The notes beneath the pieces are model-generated. The model did no database searches and was not told the DNA's origin. It was given only the letters and a program-made list of their open reading frames with translations. A DNA stretch of 64,000 nucleotides from assembly GCA_964384375.1 (NCBI GenBank), contig CAYLLN010000014.1, positions 43,020-107,019 of the forward strand, written 5' to 3'. This DNA comes from CAYLLN01 sp964384375 (GTDB lineage Bacteria > Planctomycetota > Planctomycetia > Pirellulales > Pirellulaceae). Of the stretch, positions 7,642 through 16,694 are shown piece by piece; position 1 is the first letter of the stretch; each line of letters starts with the position of its first letter. A program made the position numbers and the translations under genes.

Positions 7642-10122
7642 ATGATGCGACTTATGACTTGCACGCTCATCACCCTCGTTTTCATCGGGGGAGCAGCGAT
7701 TAGTTCGCTTGCGGGTGATCTTCCCGTGATTTCGGTGGAAGGGCAACCGCTCGCGGCCAACGCCCGCCGGATTCTCCAGGCGCTCGAATCGCTCGGCACG
7801 CCTCTGCCAGAATCGATCGCGGCCAAGGTGACCGCGGCCGCCGACGCGCGCGATCATGCGGTGATTCAAGCGACTCTCGATGAACACGTTCTCCTCGCCG
7901 TCGCGATCAATCCCGAATCGCGGGTGAAGGTGCTCCGTGGCCCCGCCAAGGCCACGCTTCAGCAGGGTGGCTACACCCCGGTGCTCGTCAAAGTGATCAA
8001 CGAGAGCACCGGCACGCAGCGCCTTCGTATCACCAGCCCGCAAGCCGGTCCTGTCTATGCCGGCGTCGCGGACCTCAGCATGAAGCGCCAGCAGCAGACC
8101 GAGCTGGGCGACAACCAAAACAGCTCCGGAAACAAAGACCGCTTCCTCGCCGTGGAAATGCTCGCCGCCCCGCCGCTCTCCGACAAGCTGAGCGGTCTGG
8201 GGGTCGAGTACATGATCGCTCTCATCTACTCGCACGAGTCGGGCAAACTCGAGGCCACCATCGGCTTCGACATCGAACAAGGAAACCAGGACCTCGGCTT
8301 TCGGGGCGAGACGCCAGTCCTGGTCGACGTGCGGCCCGCCGTGAGCGTGAAGCTCAAGATTGCCGACGAGCACGGCCGGCCGTCGGTCGCGCGCCTTCTA
8401 GTTCGTGATGCTCAGGGTCATGTCTATCCTCCGCAGGCCAAACGGCTCGCTCCCGACTTCTTCTTCCAGCCGCACGTCTATCGTGCCGACGGACAAACGC
8501 TCCTCTTGCCGCCGGGCAAGTTCACGCTGCAATCCAGCCGCGGACCGGAGTACCGTGTGCTTACTCGCGAGATTACGATTCCTAACGAGCCGGAATTCTC
8601 CCTCGCCATCAAACTCGAGCGCTGGATCGACACCCCCGCCTTCGGATTTGCCAGCGGCGACCACCACATTCACGCTGCCGGCTGCGCTCACTACACCAGC
8701 CCGACCGAGGGCGTCCGTCCCGAGGACATGCTGCTGCAGGTGAAGGGGGAAGGGCTGAACGTCGGCTGCGTGCTGACGTGGGGCCCGTGCTTCCTCTACC
8801 AGCGGCAGTTCTTCCAGCCCAAGCCGCACGACCTCTCCGACAACGACACGATCCTGAAATACGACCTGGAAATCAGCGGTTTTGGCTCGCAAGCTCTCGG
8901 TCATGTCTGTCTTCTCAATCTGAGGGATCAGACCTATCCCGGCTCCGACGGCCTTGCAACCAAAGGCTGGCCGACCTGGACCACCCCCGTCCTCCGCTGG
9001 TGCAAGGAGCAAGGGGGTGTCACCGGCTATGCCCACTCGGCCAGCGGCCTCTGGATCGACGAGAAACCGGCAAGCCGGAGGCTCGTCTCGCGGCTCGATG
9101 CCGACAAGGACAGCATGCTCGCCGCAGATGAAACGAAGTCTGCCTTGCTGCCACACGCTTTCGTCGCGATCGACGCCGACCGCGACGGCCGCCTCACAGA
9201 AGCCGAACTCATCGCGTCGCACTCAATAGCCGCCGACGAACTACCCAACTATGCGATTCCCGAAATGAATGGCGTCGGTGCGATGGAGCTTCCCGTCAGT
9301 GTCGCCGAGGGTGTCTGTGACTTCATTAGTGCGATGGACACACGCCGCATTCAGGAGTGGAACACTTGGTACCACATCATGAATTGCGGCTTTCCTCTCA
9401 AGGCCGCCGGCGAAACCGATTTTCCCTGCATGAGCAGCCGAAATGTCGGGACGGGCCGCACGTATGTGCGAATGGGCGAGGGTGCCAAGCTCGACTACAC
9501 CGCGTGGTGCAACAACCTCGCCGCCGGCCGCTCCTACGTCTCCGATGGTTATGCCCATGCAGTCGAGTTTCAAGTCGCCGACATTCGCCCCGGCGAAGGA
9601 GACGCAAAGCTTTCCAAACCCGGCAAAATGAAAGTCACCGCTCGCGTCGCTTTCGCCGCTGAAACGCCCAAAGCCGTCGCACATGGCGGCATCACCCCTC
9701 CCGCCGGTCGCCAAGTCGTCGGCGACACCGTCGAACTGCACGGCCCGCGCTACGATGAGACGCTCCGCGGGGGCCAGCGTCTCATCGAAATCGTTGTGAA
9801 CGGCCAGCCGGTCGCGAAGAAGGAAATTCCCGCCGACGGCCAGATACACGATCTGTCTTTCGACATCCCGATCGAGCGCAGTAGCTGGGTCGCCCTGCGC
9901 CACTTCCCTCAGCTTCATACCAACCCCGTGAATGTCCTCGTCGCCGACCAGCCGATCCGAGCGAGTCGCCGTAGCGCCCAGTGGTGCGTCGAGGTGATCG
10001 ACCTCCTCTGGAAGAACCGCGAGCGGGCGATTGCCGAGGCCGAACGTCCCGACGCCCGCGCCGCCTTCGACCGCGCCCTGGTCAAGTACCGCAAAATCGC
10101 CAGGGAAAGCTTGGCCGATTGA
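7642..10122 (+). CDS. Secreted CehA/McbA-type metallohydrolase (PHP-like) with EF-hand-like insert
   Basis: Predicted exported hydrolase. The signal peptide is MMRLMTCTLITLVFIGGAA and beyond, with cleavage likely after SSLA; the ATG at 7642 is preferred to the GTG at 7633. An N-terminal beta-rich region leads to the PHP-like core near residue 333 with FASGDHHIHAAGC, whose His/Asp cluster fits the metal site of CehA/McbA-type proteins. Near residues 480-530 are two EF-hand-like loops, DADKDSMLAADE and DADRDGRLTEAE, which probably bind calcium and are not a normal part of the fold. The C-terminal third is beta-rich. It is divergent from the LEPR-XLL gene. The substrate is unknown. Confidence 0.82.
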   Translation: MMRLMTCTLITLVFIGGAAISSLAGDLPVISVEGQPLAANARRILQALESLGTPLPESIAAKVTAAADARDHAVIQATLDEHVLLAVAINPESRVKVLRGPAKATLQQGGYTPVLVKVINESTGTQRLRITSPQAGPVYAGVADLSMKRQQQTELGDNQNSSGNKDRFLAVEMLAAPPLSDKLSGLGVEYMIALIYSHESGKLEATIGFDIEQGNQDLGFRGETPVLVDVRPAVSVKLKIADEHGRPSVARLLVRDAQGHVYPPQAKRLAPDFFFQPHVYRADGQTLLLPPGKFTLQSSRGPEYRVLTREITIPNEPEFSLAIKLERWIDTPAFGFASGDHHIHAAGCAHYTSPTEGVRPEDMLLQVKGEGLNVGCVLTWGPCFLYQRQFFQPKPHDLSDNDTILKYDLEISGFGSQALGHVCLLNLRDQTYPGSDGLATKGWPTWTTPVLRWCKEQGGVTGYAHSASGLWIDEKPASRRLVSRLDADKDSMLAADETKSALLPHAFVAIDADRDGRLTEAELIASHSIAADELPNYAIPEMNGVGAMELPVSVAEGVCDFISAMDTRRIQEWNTWYHIMNCGFPLKAAGETDFPCMSSRNVGTGRTYVRMGEGAKLDYTAWCNNLAAGRSYVSDGYAHAVEFQVADIRPGEGDAKLSKPGKMKVTARVAFAAETPKAVAHGGITPPAGRQVVGDTVELHGPRYDETLRGGQRLIEIVVNGQPVAKKEIPADGQIHDLSFDIPIERSSWVALRHFPQLHTNPVNVLVADQPIRASRRSAQWCVEVIDLLWKNRERAIAEAERPDARAAFDRALVKYRKIARESLAD

Positions 10123-10187
10123 CGGAGTGCTAGCGATCTCTCCGCCCACCCGCTATTCTAGACATGTTGTCTTAAGCGGGAGGGGTT

Positions 10188-11045
10188 ATGCATCCGCTCA
10201 TCTGTTCGTTGCTCCTTTTGGCCCAGGCCGGTGCTCCGAAGAATGAAGTGTCGCAGACGGAGTCACCGCAGACTGCAGCCAGTTCCAGCACGGCGATCGA
10301 GGCGTTCAAGGCGGAGGCGGCTGAATACGCGGTTCACTTGCAGAGCCGGCCACACGAGAAGCTGACGGTGGTGAAGGAGCCGGTGCTCCGCTGGAGCAAT
10401 CCGGCGCGGACGGGCGAGGATGGTGCGGTCTTCGTCTGGACGCTCGGCGGCCGGCCGGAGATGATCGGCACGATCTTCACCTATCGCTACAAAGAGAAGA
10501 TCAACCGGAAGCACGAGTACCACTCGCTCGCGACGGAGCCGTTGTCGGCCGAGTTCCGCGGTAAAGAGGTTTGGGCACCGAACAAGGCCGGCCTGACGTT
10601 CGCCCCCATCGACGACGCTCCGGCCCCCGCGGCATCCGCCCGGTTGCGACTGACGCAGATGAAGGCCCTGGCTCGCGATTTCTCTGCTAACCTGAAAGAT
10701 GCCGACGGCGAGCCGTACCAGCTCCGCTTGCTGACCCAGCCGCTTTTTCGCTATGAGCCCAAAGACCGCGGCGTACTCGATGGGGCCATCTTTTCGCTGG
10801 CCGTCGGGACCGATCCTGAAGTCCTGCTCGTGATCGAAGCCCGGGAGGTGAAGGATGCCGTGCGGTGGGAATTCGCGATCGCCCGGTTCCACTACGTCGA
10901 AATGAAGGCGTCCTATAAGGACCGCGAGGTCTTCCGCGCCGAAGCTCTGCCCAAGATCGACAATCTCGACCTCGGCAGCACCGAGTATCGCGATAGCGTG
11001 TACGCCACGTACCACGTCGAGCGGAATATTCCCACAGGGGAGTGA
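10188..11045 (+). CDS. Hypothetical secreted protein
   Basis: The ATG at 10188 follows a purine-rich GGGAGGGG site 3 nt upstream. The 285-residue product starts with a short hydrophobic signal, MHPLICSLLLLAQAGA, then a Ser/Thr-rich linker and a globular domain. The layout of two related halves is suggested by similar phrases around EPVLRWSNP / DGAVFVWTLGG and QPLFRYEPKD / DGAIFSLAVGTDPE, pointing to an internal duplication. No named family is recognised. It lies between the metallohydrolase and the DUF4139-like cluster, on the same strand. Confidence 0.8.
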   Translation: MHPLICSLLLLAQAGAPKNEVSQTESPQTAASSSTAIEAFKAEAAEYAVHLQSRPHEKLTVVKEPVLRWSNPARTGEDGAVFVWTLGGRPEMIGTIFTYRYKEKINRKHEYHSLATEPLSAEFRGKEVWAPNKAGLTFAPIDDAPAPAASARLRLTQMKALARDFSANLKDADGEPYQLRLLTQPLFRYEPKDRGVLDGAIFSLAVGTDPEVLLVIEAREVKDAVRWEFAIARFHYVEMKASYKDREVFRAEALPKIDNLDLGSTEYRDSVYATYHVERNIPTGE

Positions 11046-11161
11046 CTGCCAGCGAGAAGTTAAAATCCGCCGCCCCGCCTGCTCCGTCTCATTTCACAGC
11101 AGGCGATTGTTCTAGCCGCTCCGACTCTTCGGCTATCACCCTCCACTTCTGGGATCGCTTT

Positions 11162-12385
11162 ATGCGCAAATGGTTTGCACCTAAGAACTTGTTGCTTGCC
11201 GGGGCTGTGGCCGCGGCTGGCATTTCCCCCGTGTTTCTGGTTCCCGCGCCGGCCCAGGCCCGCGTCAAGCTGATCACGCTTCCCGTCCGCGAGCGGGTCG
11301 AAATTCAGCTCGACAACGCCAATGCCACGCTGGTCGAGGAAGAGCGGATCGTGCCGCTCGTAAAGGGCGAAAACCAGGTCGATTTCTCCTGGGCCAACAC
11401 GCAGATCGACCCGAACACGATCGTCTTTCGCGTCGTCGCTCCGGTCGGCGATAAGCCGCTCGACGTAAAGGTGCTCTCGGTCAGCTACCCGCCGAACGAA
11501 GCGGCGCTGATATGGTCGGTCGGGTCGAGCGACAGCGGCAGTGCCCGCGTCCGAATCAGCTACTTGCTCGGCAACCTGAGCAAGAACTTCAACTACCGGG
11601 CCGTTGCCTCGAAAGACGAGAAGTCGCTCGTTCTTTCCGAATACATGCGACTGCAGAACTTCGCCAACGAATCGTTCGGCAGCACCAGCCTTTTCGCCGG
11701 CTACGGCAAGTCGTTCCTGAAGCCGATCGGCCTGAACGAAACGAAGGAGATGCTCGTTCAGAAGTTCGAGAAAGTGCCGATCAAGAAGACCTACACGGCT
11801 AACCTCGCCGAATTCGGCTGGCTCGATCAGGCCCAGCAGAAGCTCCGCGTACCGATGCACTACGTCCTGAAGAACGACAAGGCGAACCAGCTCGGCGTCC
11901 ATCCGCTGCCGCACGGCAAGGTGCGGATCTTCATCGACGGCGGCGGCGAAGGGGGAACGGCGTTCCTCGGCGAGGACTGGGGCCGCTTCACCTCGATCGA
12001 CGACGAAATGAAGCTCTATCTCGGCGTCGCGCAGGACATCGTCATCAAGCGGACTATCGAGAAGAACGAACGGAAGCACAAAAGCGGCAACCTGTTCGAC
12101 CAGGAAGTGATCGTCAAATACGAGATCGAGAATTTCAAAGACCAAGCGGTCACGCTTGACGTGGTCGAGAACCTCCGCAATTTGCGGAACGAGGTCCGCG
12201 GCGACAGCGGTCGCGATGTCGAATGGGAACTGCTCAAGGAGACAACCTTCGCCGGCGGCCTCGACAAGGAGCGGAGCACGTTTGAGCAGGCGACGTTCCA
12301 TGCCAACCTGCCTGCCCGCGCCAAAGACGGCAAGGCCGAGAAGATCACGCACAAATTGCACGTGCTGATCAAGAACGAGTGGTAG
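11162..12385 (+). CDS. DUF4139-like exported protein, divergent first copy
   Basis: The start is set at the ATG at 11162 (MRKWFAPKNLLLAGAVA), which opens a good signal peptide ending near PAPAQA; a longer frame from 11042 overlaps the previous gene and has no signal. The 407-residue product has the pattern of the next two proteins (for example ENQVDFSWANTQIDPNTI against PLQFSWANTLIDPTS) but is clearly more diverged. The family is often annotated DUF4139 or MuiA-like and is thought to be extracytoplasmic and beta-rich. No enzyme motif is visible. It is first of three tandem paralogues, separated from the second by a REPIN-like repeat. Confidence 0.8.
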   Translation: MRKWFAPKNLLLAGAVAAAGISPVFLVPAPAQARVKLITLPVRERVEIQLDNANATLVEEERIVPLVKGENQVDFSWANTQIDPNTIVFRVVAPVGDKPLDVKVLSVSYPPNEAALIWSVGSSDSGSARVRISYLLGNLSKNFNYRAVASKDEKSLVLSEYMRLQNFANESFGSTSLFAGYGKSFLKPIGLNETKEMLVQKFEKVPIKKTYTANLAEFGWLDQAQQKLRVPMHYVLKNDKANQLGVHPLPHGKVRIFIDGGGEGGTAFLGEDWGRFTSIDDEMKLYLGVAQDIVIKRTIEKNERKHKSGNLFDQEVIVKYEIENFKDQAVTLDVVENLRNLRNEVRGDSGRDVEWELLKETTFAGGLDKERSTFEQATFHANLPARAKDGKAEKITHKLHVLIKNEW

Positions 12386-12393
12386 CAACTCCT

Positions 12394-12505
12394 TGTTCCC
12401 ACGCTCCGCGTGGGAACACAAGCTCGGACGCTCTGCGTCCCAGCCAATAGGCATGCAACGACGCAGAGCGTCGAAACTGTGTGGTCCCACGCAGAGCGTG
12501 GGACC
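12394..12505. repeat. REPIN-like nested inverted repeat
   Basis: Four palindromes lie side by side: 12394-12418 (11-bp arms), 12426-12440 (6-bp arms), 12459-12473 (6-bp arms) and 12483-12505 (10-bp arms). The second and third are reverse complements of each other, and the first and fourth nearly so, so the whole 112 bp can fold as one large hairpin. This matches the layout of REP doublets (REPINs), which are mobilised non-autonomously in other bacteria. It sits between two paralogous DUF4139-like genes. Confidence 0.8.
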
Positions 12506-12531
12506 GAGGATTTACAGCCGAGGATTTACAG
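12504..12531. repeat. Perfect tandem duplication of 14 bp
   Basis: CCGAGGATTTACAG occurs twice without a gap (12504-12517 and 12518-12531), adjoining the right edge of the REPIN-like element and 26 bp before the next start codon. It may be a trace of insertion or replication slippage. Confidence 0.85.
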
Positions 12532-12557
12532 GTCACCCGCACACGAATACTCCTAAA

Positions 12558-13976
12558 ATGACTTTTCGCAACCTCCCGCTCCTTGCCGCTCTGCTGCTTG
12601 TCAGCACAGCGGTCCGGGCCGAAAACATCGACCTTTCGACCGTCCCAGCGCGGGATACGGTCCAGCTCACGATCTACAACAGCGAAGACATCACGCTGGT
12701 ACGTGAAACGCGCACCGTCACATTTAAGAAGGGCGTGAACCCGCTGCAGTTCAGTTGGGCGAACACGCTGATCGATCCGACAAGCGTCGAACTCAAGTTT
12801 CTCACGCAGGCCGACAAGCTCGACGTTCTCGATACGACGTTCCCGCACGACAAGCCGCAGATGCTCGTCTGGAACGTGCAGAGCGAGATCGACGGTGCGG
12901 CGACGATTCAGATCACGTACTTCACCAGCGGCATCACCTGGTCAGCCGACTACATCGCGATTGCCGATGCGGCCGAGAAGGCCCTGAAGCTGGAAGGGTT
13001 CGTCCGCGTCTTCAATAGCAGCGGCGAGGAGTATGAAAACGCCCAGGTCCGCCTGGTTGTTGGCACGATCAACCTGGTCGAGAAGATCGCTCAGCTCGCC
13101 CAACTGCCGATTGCCGACGTGACCAAGCTGCAAGCCGAGAAATTCGAGGAGATGAAAAAGGACGTGACCTATCGCTTCATGGAACGAGCTGCCGGAATGG
13201 GCGGGGGCAAGGGGGGCGAAGCCGACGCCAAGCAAAAGGAAATCACCAAGGAGGGGCTGAGTGAATACTTCATCTATTCGATCGAAGGGACGGAGACGAT
13301 CCCCAATGGTTGGTCGAAGCGGCTACGTTCGCTCGAAGCGGCTGCGGCACCGTTCAAGATTCAGTATCGCTATCGGCCGAACGAATACGGCGACCAGCTC
13401 GTCCGGATGTATCTCCTCACGAACGAGGAGAAGTCGCAACTCGGCACGTCGCCGCTGCCTGACGGCATCGTGCGGGTCTTTCGCGACAACGGCCGGGACG
13501 GCTTGTCGTACCTGACGCAGCAGGCGATCAAGTACATCCCGATTGGGGACAAGATCGAGCTGAATCTCGGTCCCGATCCCGAAGTGATCTTCGAGCTCAT
13601 CAAGCTCCGCTACTTCCGCGGCGACGTGTACGTGCAAATCCACGGCACCACCGAGTTCCGCAAGGTCGGCACCGACGAAATCGTCAAGCAGGAGAACGCC
13701 AGCGTCTCGGGCTGGGACGACCACGAGATCTACACGCAGCGAATTCGGAACTACACGGCCGCTCCGATTGAGGTCGAGGTCCGCCGCACGCTGCCAGGGC
13801 ACGTGATCTTTCGGAGTCAACTCGAGCCGGTCTTGCACGACTATCAGACCGTGCAGTTCCTCACGAAGGTCGCTGCCGGCAAGCGGGCCGACCTGCTCTT
13901 CGAGGTTGTCCGCAAGCAAGGGAGCAGCGTCAAGCAGAACAACATCACGCTCGTGCCGGGGGAGGTGAAGCCGTGA
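12558..13976 (+). CDS. DUF4139-like exported protein, second copy
   Basis: The ATG at 12558 begins MTFRNLPLLAALLLVSTAVR, a signal peptide with likely cleavage after VRA; the longer open frame to 12393 only reads through the repeat. The mature 470-residue region begins ENIDLSTVPARDTVQLTIYN. A DUF4139-like core includes YFTSGITWSADYIAIAD and INLVEKIAQLAQLP. A charged linker lies near residues 200-230. It is nearly identical in many blocks to the next gene, so the two are recent duplicates, and it overlaps it by 4 bp (GTGA), implying translational coupling. Role unknown; probably periplasmic or surface structural. Confidence 0.88.
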   Translation: MTFRNLPLLAALLLVSTAVRAENIDLSTVPARDTVQLTIYNSEDITLVRETRTVTFKKGVNPLQFSWANTLIDPTSVELKFLTQADKLDVLDTTFPHDKPQMLVWNVQSEIDGAATIQITYFTSGITWSADYIAIADAAEKALKLEGFVRVFNSSGEEYENAQVRLVVGTINLVEKIAQLAQLPIADVTKLQAEKFEEMKKDVTYRFMERAAGMGGGKGGEADAKQKEITKEGLSEYFIYSIEGTETIPNGWSKRLRSLEAAAAPFKIQYRYRPNEYGDQLVRMYLLTNEEKSQLGTSPLPDGIVRVFRDNGRDGLSYLTQQAIKYIPIGDKIELNLGPDPEVIFELIKLRYFRGDVYVQIHGTTEFRKVGTDEIVKQENASVSGWDDHEIYTQRIRNYTAAPIEVEVRRTLPGHVIFRSQLEPVLHDYQTVQFLTKVAAGKRADLLFEVVRKQGSSVKQNNITLVPGEVKP

Positions 13977-15385
13977 GGAATGTCATTAGTCACTGGTCCC
14001 TTGTCGTTGGTTTGATGCTTTGCGAACTAGCACGAGCCGAGAACATCGACCTCTCGACCGTTCCCGCGCGCGATACCGTCCAGCTCACGATCTACAACAG
14101 CGAAGACCTGACGCTCGTCCGCGAGACGCGCAAGGTCACGTTTAAGAAAGGAGCCAACCCGCTGCAGTTCAGTTGGGCCAATACCCTGATTGACCCGACG
14201 AGCGTCGAGCTCAAATTCCTGACACAGGCCGACAAACTCGACGTGCTTGATACGACGTTCCCGCACGCCAAGCCGCAGATGCTCTACTGGAACGTGAACA
14301 GCGAGTTCGACGGCGAAGCGTCGATCCAGATCACCTATTTCACCAGCGGCATTACCTGGTCTGCCGACTACGTGGCGATCGCCGATGCTGCCGAGAAAAA
14401 CGTCGGCTTTGAGGGGTTCGTCCGCATCTCCAACAACAGTGGCGAGGAGTACGAGGACGCGCAGGTTCGCCTCGTCGTCGGCACGATCAACCTCGTCGAA
14501 AAGATCGCCCAGCTTGCCAACATCCCGATGGACAAGGTGCGCGACATGCCGGCAGACCGTCTGCACGAATTGCGGCTCGAAGCAACCGCCGGTGCGATGG
14601 CCAATTTCGACGCGCTCGCTCCGGCCGCGAGCGCTCCGGCCCCCAAGGAGATCGTGAAGGAAGGACTCAGCGAATACTTCATCTTTACGATCGAGGGGAC
14701 CGAAACGATTCCCACCGGCTGGTCGAAGCGGATGCGCTCGATTGAAGCAACAGCGGTTCCGGTGAAGATTCAGTATCGCTATCGCCCGGCAGAATACGGC
14801 GATCAGCTCGTGCGGATGTACCTGCTCACGAACGACGAGAAGTCGAAGCTCGGCCAATCGCCTCTCCCTGACGGCATCGTTCGCGTCTTTCGCGACACGG
14901 GCAAAGGGGGCCTCTCGTACCTCACGCAGCAGACGATCAAGTACATCCCGATCGGCGACAAAATCGAGCTGAATCTCGGCCCCGATCCGGAAGTCATTTT
15001 CGAGCTCATCAAGATCCGCTCGTTTCGCGACAACCTGTGGCTGCAAATTACGGGCGTGTCCGAACTGCGCCGCGTCGCCGACGGTGTGATCATTCGTGAG
15101 GAAAACGGCCACATCGCCGGCTGGGACGACCATGAAGTTTTTACGCAGCGGATTCGCAACTACACCGGCAAGGAAATCGACGTCGAAATCCGCCGCACGC
15201 TCCCCGGCCACATTGTCTTCCGCAGCCAGCTCAAGCCCAAGCTGCACGACTATCAGACCGTCGAGTTCACGGCCAAAGTCGCGCCTGCGAAGAAGGCCGA
15301 CCTGGTGTTTGAAGTTGTGCGCAAGCAAGGGACGAACGCCAAGCAGAACAATATCACGCTGGAAGCAGCAGCGCTCGCGCCATAG
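13973..15385 (+). CDS. DUF4139-like exported protein, third copy
   Basis: Starts at GTG 13973 inside the stop of the previous gene. The 470-residue protein shares long identical blocks with it, such as NIDLSTVPARDTVQLTIYNS. The signal peptide is quite different: MRNVISHWSLVVGLMLCELA is encoded by sequence made of short words (GTCATTAGTCACT, GTCCCTTGTCGTTGG) that also occur as repeats elsewhere in the window. The linker near residues 195-220 also differs. The gene ends 3 bp from the convergent thymidine phosphorylase gene, leaving no room for a terminator. Confidence 0.87.
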   Translation: MRNVISHWSLVVGLMLCELARAENIDLSTVPARDTVQLTIYNSEDLTLVRETRKVTFKKGANPLQFSWANTLIDPTSVELKFLTQADKLDVLDTTFPHAKPQMLYWNVNSEFDGEASIQITYFTSGITWSADYVAIADAAEKNVGFEGFVRISNNSGEEYEDAQVRLVVGTINLVEKIAQLANIPMDKVRDMPADRLHELRLEATAGAMANFDALAPAASAPAPKEIVKEGLSEYFIFTIEGTETIPTGWSKRMRSIEATAVPVKIQYRYRPAEYGDQLVRMYLLTNDEKSKLGQSPLPDGIVRVFRDTGKGGLSYLTQQTIKYIPIGDKIELNLGPDPEVIFELIKIRSFRDNLWLQITGVSELRRVADGVIIREENGHIAGWDDHEVFTQRIRNYTGKEIDVEIRRTLPGHIVFRSQLKPKLHDYQTVEFTAKVAPAKKADLVFEVVRKQGTNAKQNNITLEAAALAP

Positions 15386-15388
15386 GAA

Positions 15389-16687
15389 TCACCCGATTCG
15401 CTCGGCGATGAGCGGATGAGTGGGTGGCGGCGTGTCGATGATGTGAACGGCTGCTGCCAGGTTCATCCGCACGTGATGCGCCTTGTCGGCAGGTCCAAAG
15501 AGGCGCACGATCGGCTGACCGGCGAGAATTTCGTCGCCTAATCGGACGAGCATTTCCAAGCCAACCGCATGATCGATGCGATCGGTCATCACTTTGCGGC
15601 CGCCCCCCATTTCGATAATCGCGTGGCCGAGCGCCTCAGCATCGATGGCCGCGACAAAGCCACTGCGGTCGGCGACGACGTCGGTGCCGGACGGCATCGG
15701 CGGCAGGCGGTCGAGATCGCCACCCTGCGCGGCAACCATTTCGGCGAATTTGGTCAGGGTCCGGCCGGAGGTGATGGCGTCATCGAGTAACTTCTCCGGC
15801 TCGGCAGGAGCCTCACCCTCCCGAATCCCCGAACCCCGAGTCCCAATCAGTAGCTCCGCCGCCAGCGCCCGCGTGCATTCCCACAAGTCCGCCGGTCCGT
15901 CCCCTCGCAAGCATCCGAGCGACTCGTGGACTTCGACCAGATTTCCCGCCATTCGCCCCAGTGGCTGATTCATGTCGGTGAGCAGAGCCGTCGTCCGCAC
16001 GCCCATGCGCTGGCCTGTTTCGACGAGCGAGCGGGCTAGCTTCCGCGCCACGTCGATGTGCTTCATGAACGCCCCGCTGCCGAACTTCACGTCGAGCACC
16101 AGCGCGTCGAGCGATTCGGCCAGCTTCTTGCTCATGATGCTCGCCGTGATGAGCGGAATGCTCGGCACCGTGGCGGTCACATCGCGGAGGGCGTAGAGCT
16201 TCCGATCGGCCGGCGCGATCTCGGCACTTGCGCCGGTGATCACGCAGCCGACGCGGCCGACGGTATCGTGAATCTCCTCCAGCGACAGATCGGTGCGAAA
16301 GCCGGGGATCGATTCCATTTTGTCGAGTGTGCCGCCCGTCGGTCCCAAACCGCGGCCGGAGATCATCGGCACGCGCATGCCGCACGCGGCCAGGAGCGGC
16401 GCGAGGATCAGCGAGGTCTTGTCGCCGATACCGCCGGACGAGTGCTTATCGACGATGGGCCGTCCATCATCGGGCCACTGCATCCGCACGCCGCTCGCGA
16501 GCATTGCGTCGGTCAGGGCAGCCGTTTCGTCGGTCGTCATGCCGCGGAGGAAGATGGCCATGGCAAGGGCGGCCATCTGATAGTCGGGAATGCTCCCCTG
16601 GGCAAAGCCGTGGAGAAAGTCGGCGATCTCGCCGGAGGCCAGTTCGTGGCCGTCGCGCTTGCGAGCGATGATGCGAGCCGGGGTCAT
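15389..16687 (-). CDS. deoA: Thymidine / pyrimidine-nucleoside phosphorylase
   Basis: Catalyses phosphorolysis of thymidine (or pyrimidine nucleosides) to base plus deoxyribose-1-phosphate in nucleoside salvage, in the cytosol. The 432 residues match the family length. KHSSGGIGDKTS (81-92) is the phosphate-binding segment and SGRGLGPTGGTLDK (110-123) the family signature; GSGAFMKH near 200 is also typical. Near residues 285-300 the segment IREGEAPAEPEK is an insertion derived from a REP-like repeat. Whether the enzyme is thymidine-specific or a general pyrimidine phosphorylase cannot be told. It lies 7 bp after the gene 16695-17039 and is probably co-transcribed with it. Confidence 0.95.
   Translation of the reverse strand: MTPARIIARKRDGHELASGEIADFLHGFAQGSIPDYQMAALAMAIFLRGMTTDETAALTDAMLASGVRMQWPDDGRPIVDKHSSGGIGDKTSLILAPLLAACGMRVPMISGRGLGPTGGTLDKMESIPGFRTDLSLEEIHDTVGRVGCVITGASAEIAPADRKLYALRDVTATVPSIPLITASIMSKKLAESLDALVLDVKFGSGAFMKHIDVARKLARSLVETGQRMGVRTTALLTDMNQPLGRMAGNLVEVHESLGCLRGDGPADLWECTRALAAELLIGTRGSGIREGEAPAEPEKLLDDAITSGRTLTKFAEMVAAQGGDLDRLPPMPSGTDVVADRSGFVAAIDAEALGHAIIEMGGGRKVMTDRIDHAVGLEMLVRLGDEILAGQPIVRLFGPADKAHHVRMNLAAAVHIIDTPPPTHPLIAERIG
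15798..15823 (-). repeat. REP-like 26-bp unit read in frame within deoA
   Basis: The unit encodes REGEAPAEP on the minus strand and matches 57430-57455, inside a different gene, at 25 of 26 positions. It carries an internal dyad (GGCTC...GAGCC). The coding frame is intact on both sides. Confidence 0.85.
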
Positions 16688-16694
16688 GGTCCTC

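Noticed and set aside
12016..12530. Frames containing PTRSVGT or RSAWEHKLGRSAS at both strands near 12.4 kb
   Set aside because: These peptides come from reading the REPIN-like palindromes and are not real protein N-termini.
12394..12531. Possible CRISPR array suggested by regularly spaced palindromes
   Set aside because: Palindromes differ in length and sequence, are nested as inverted halves and have no equal unique spacers; no cas gene is nearby.
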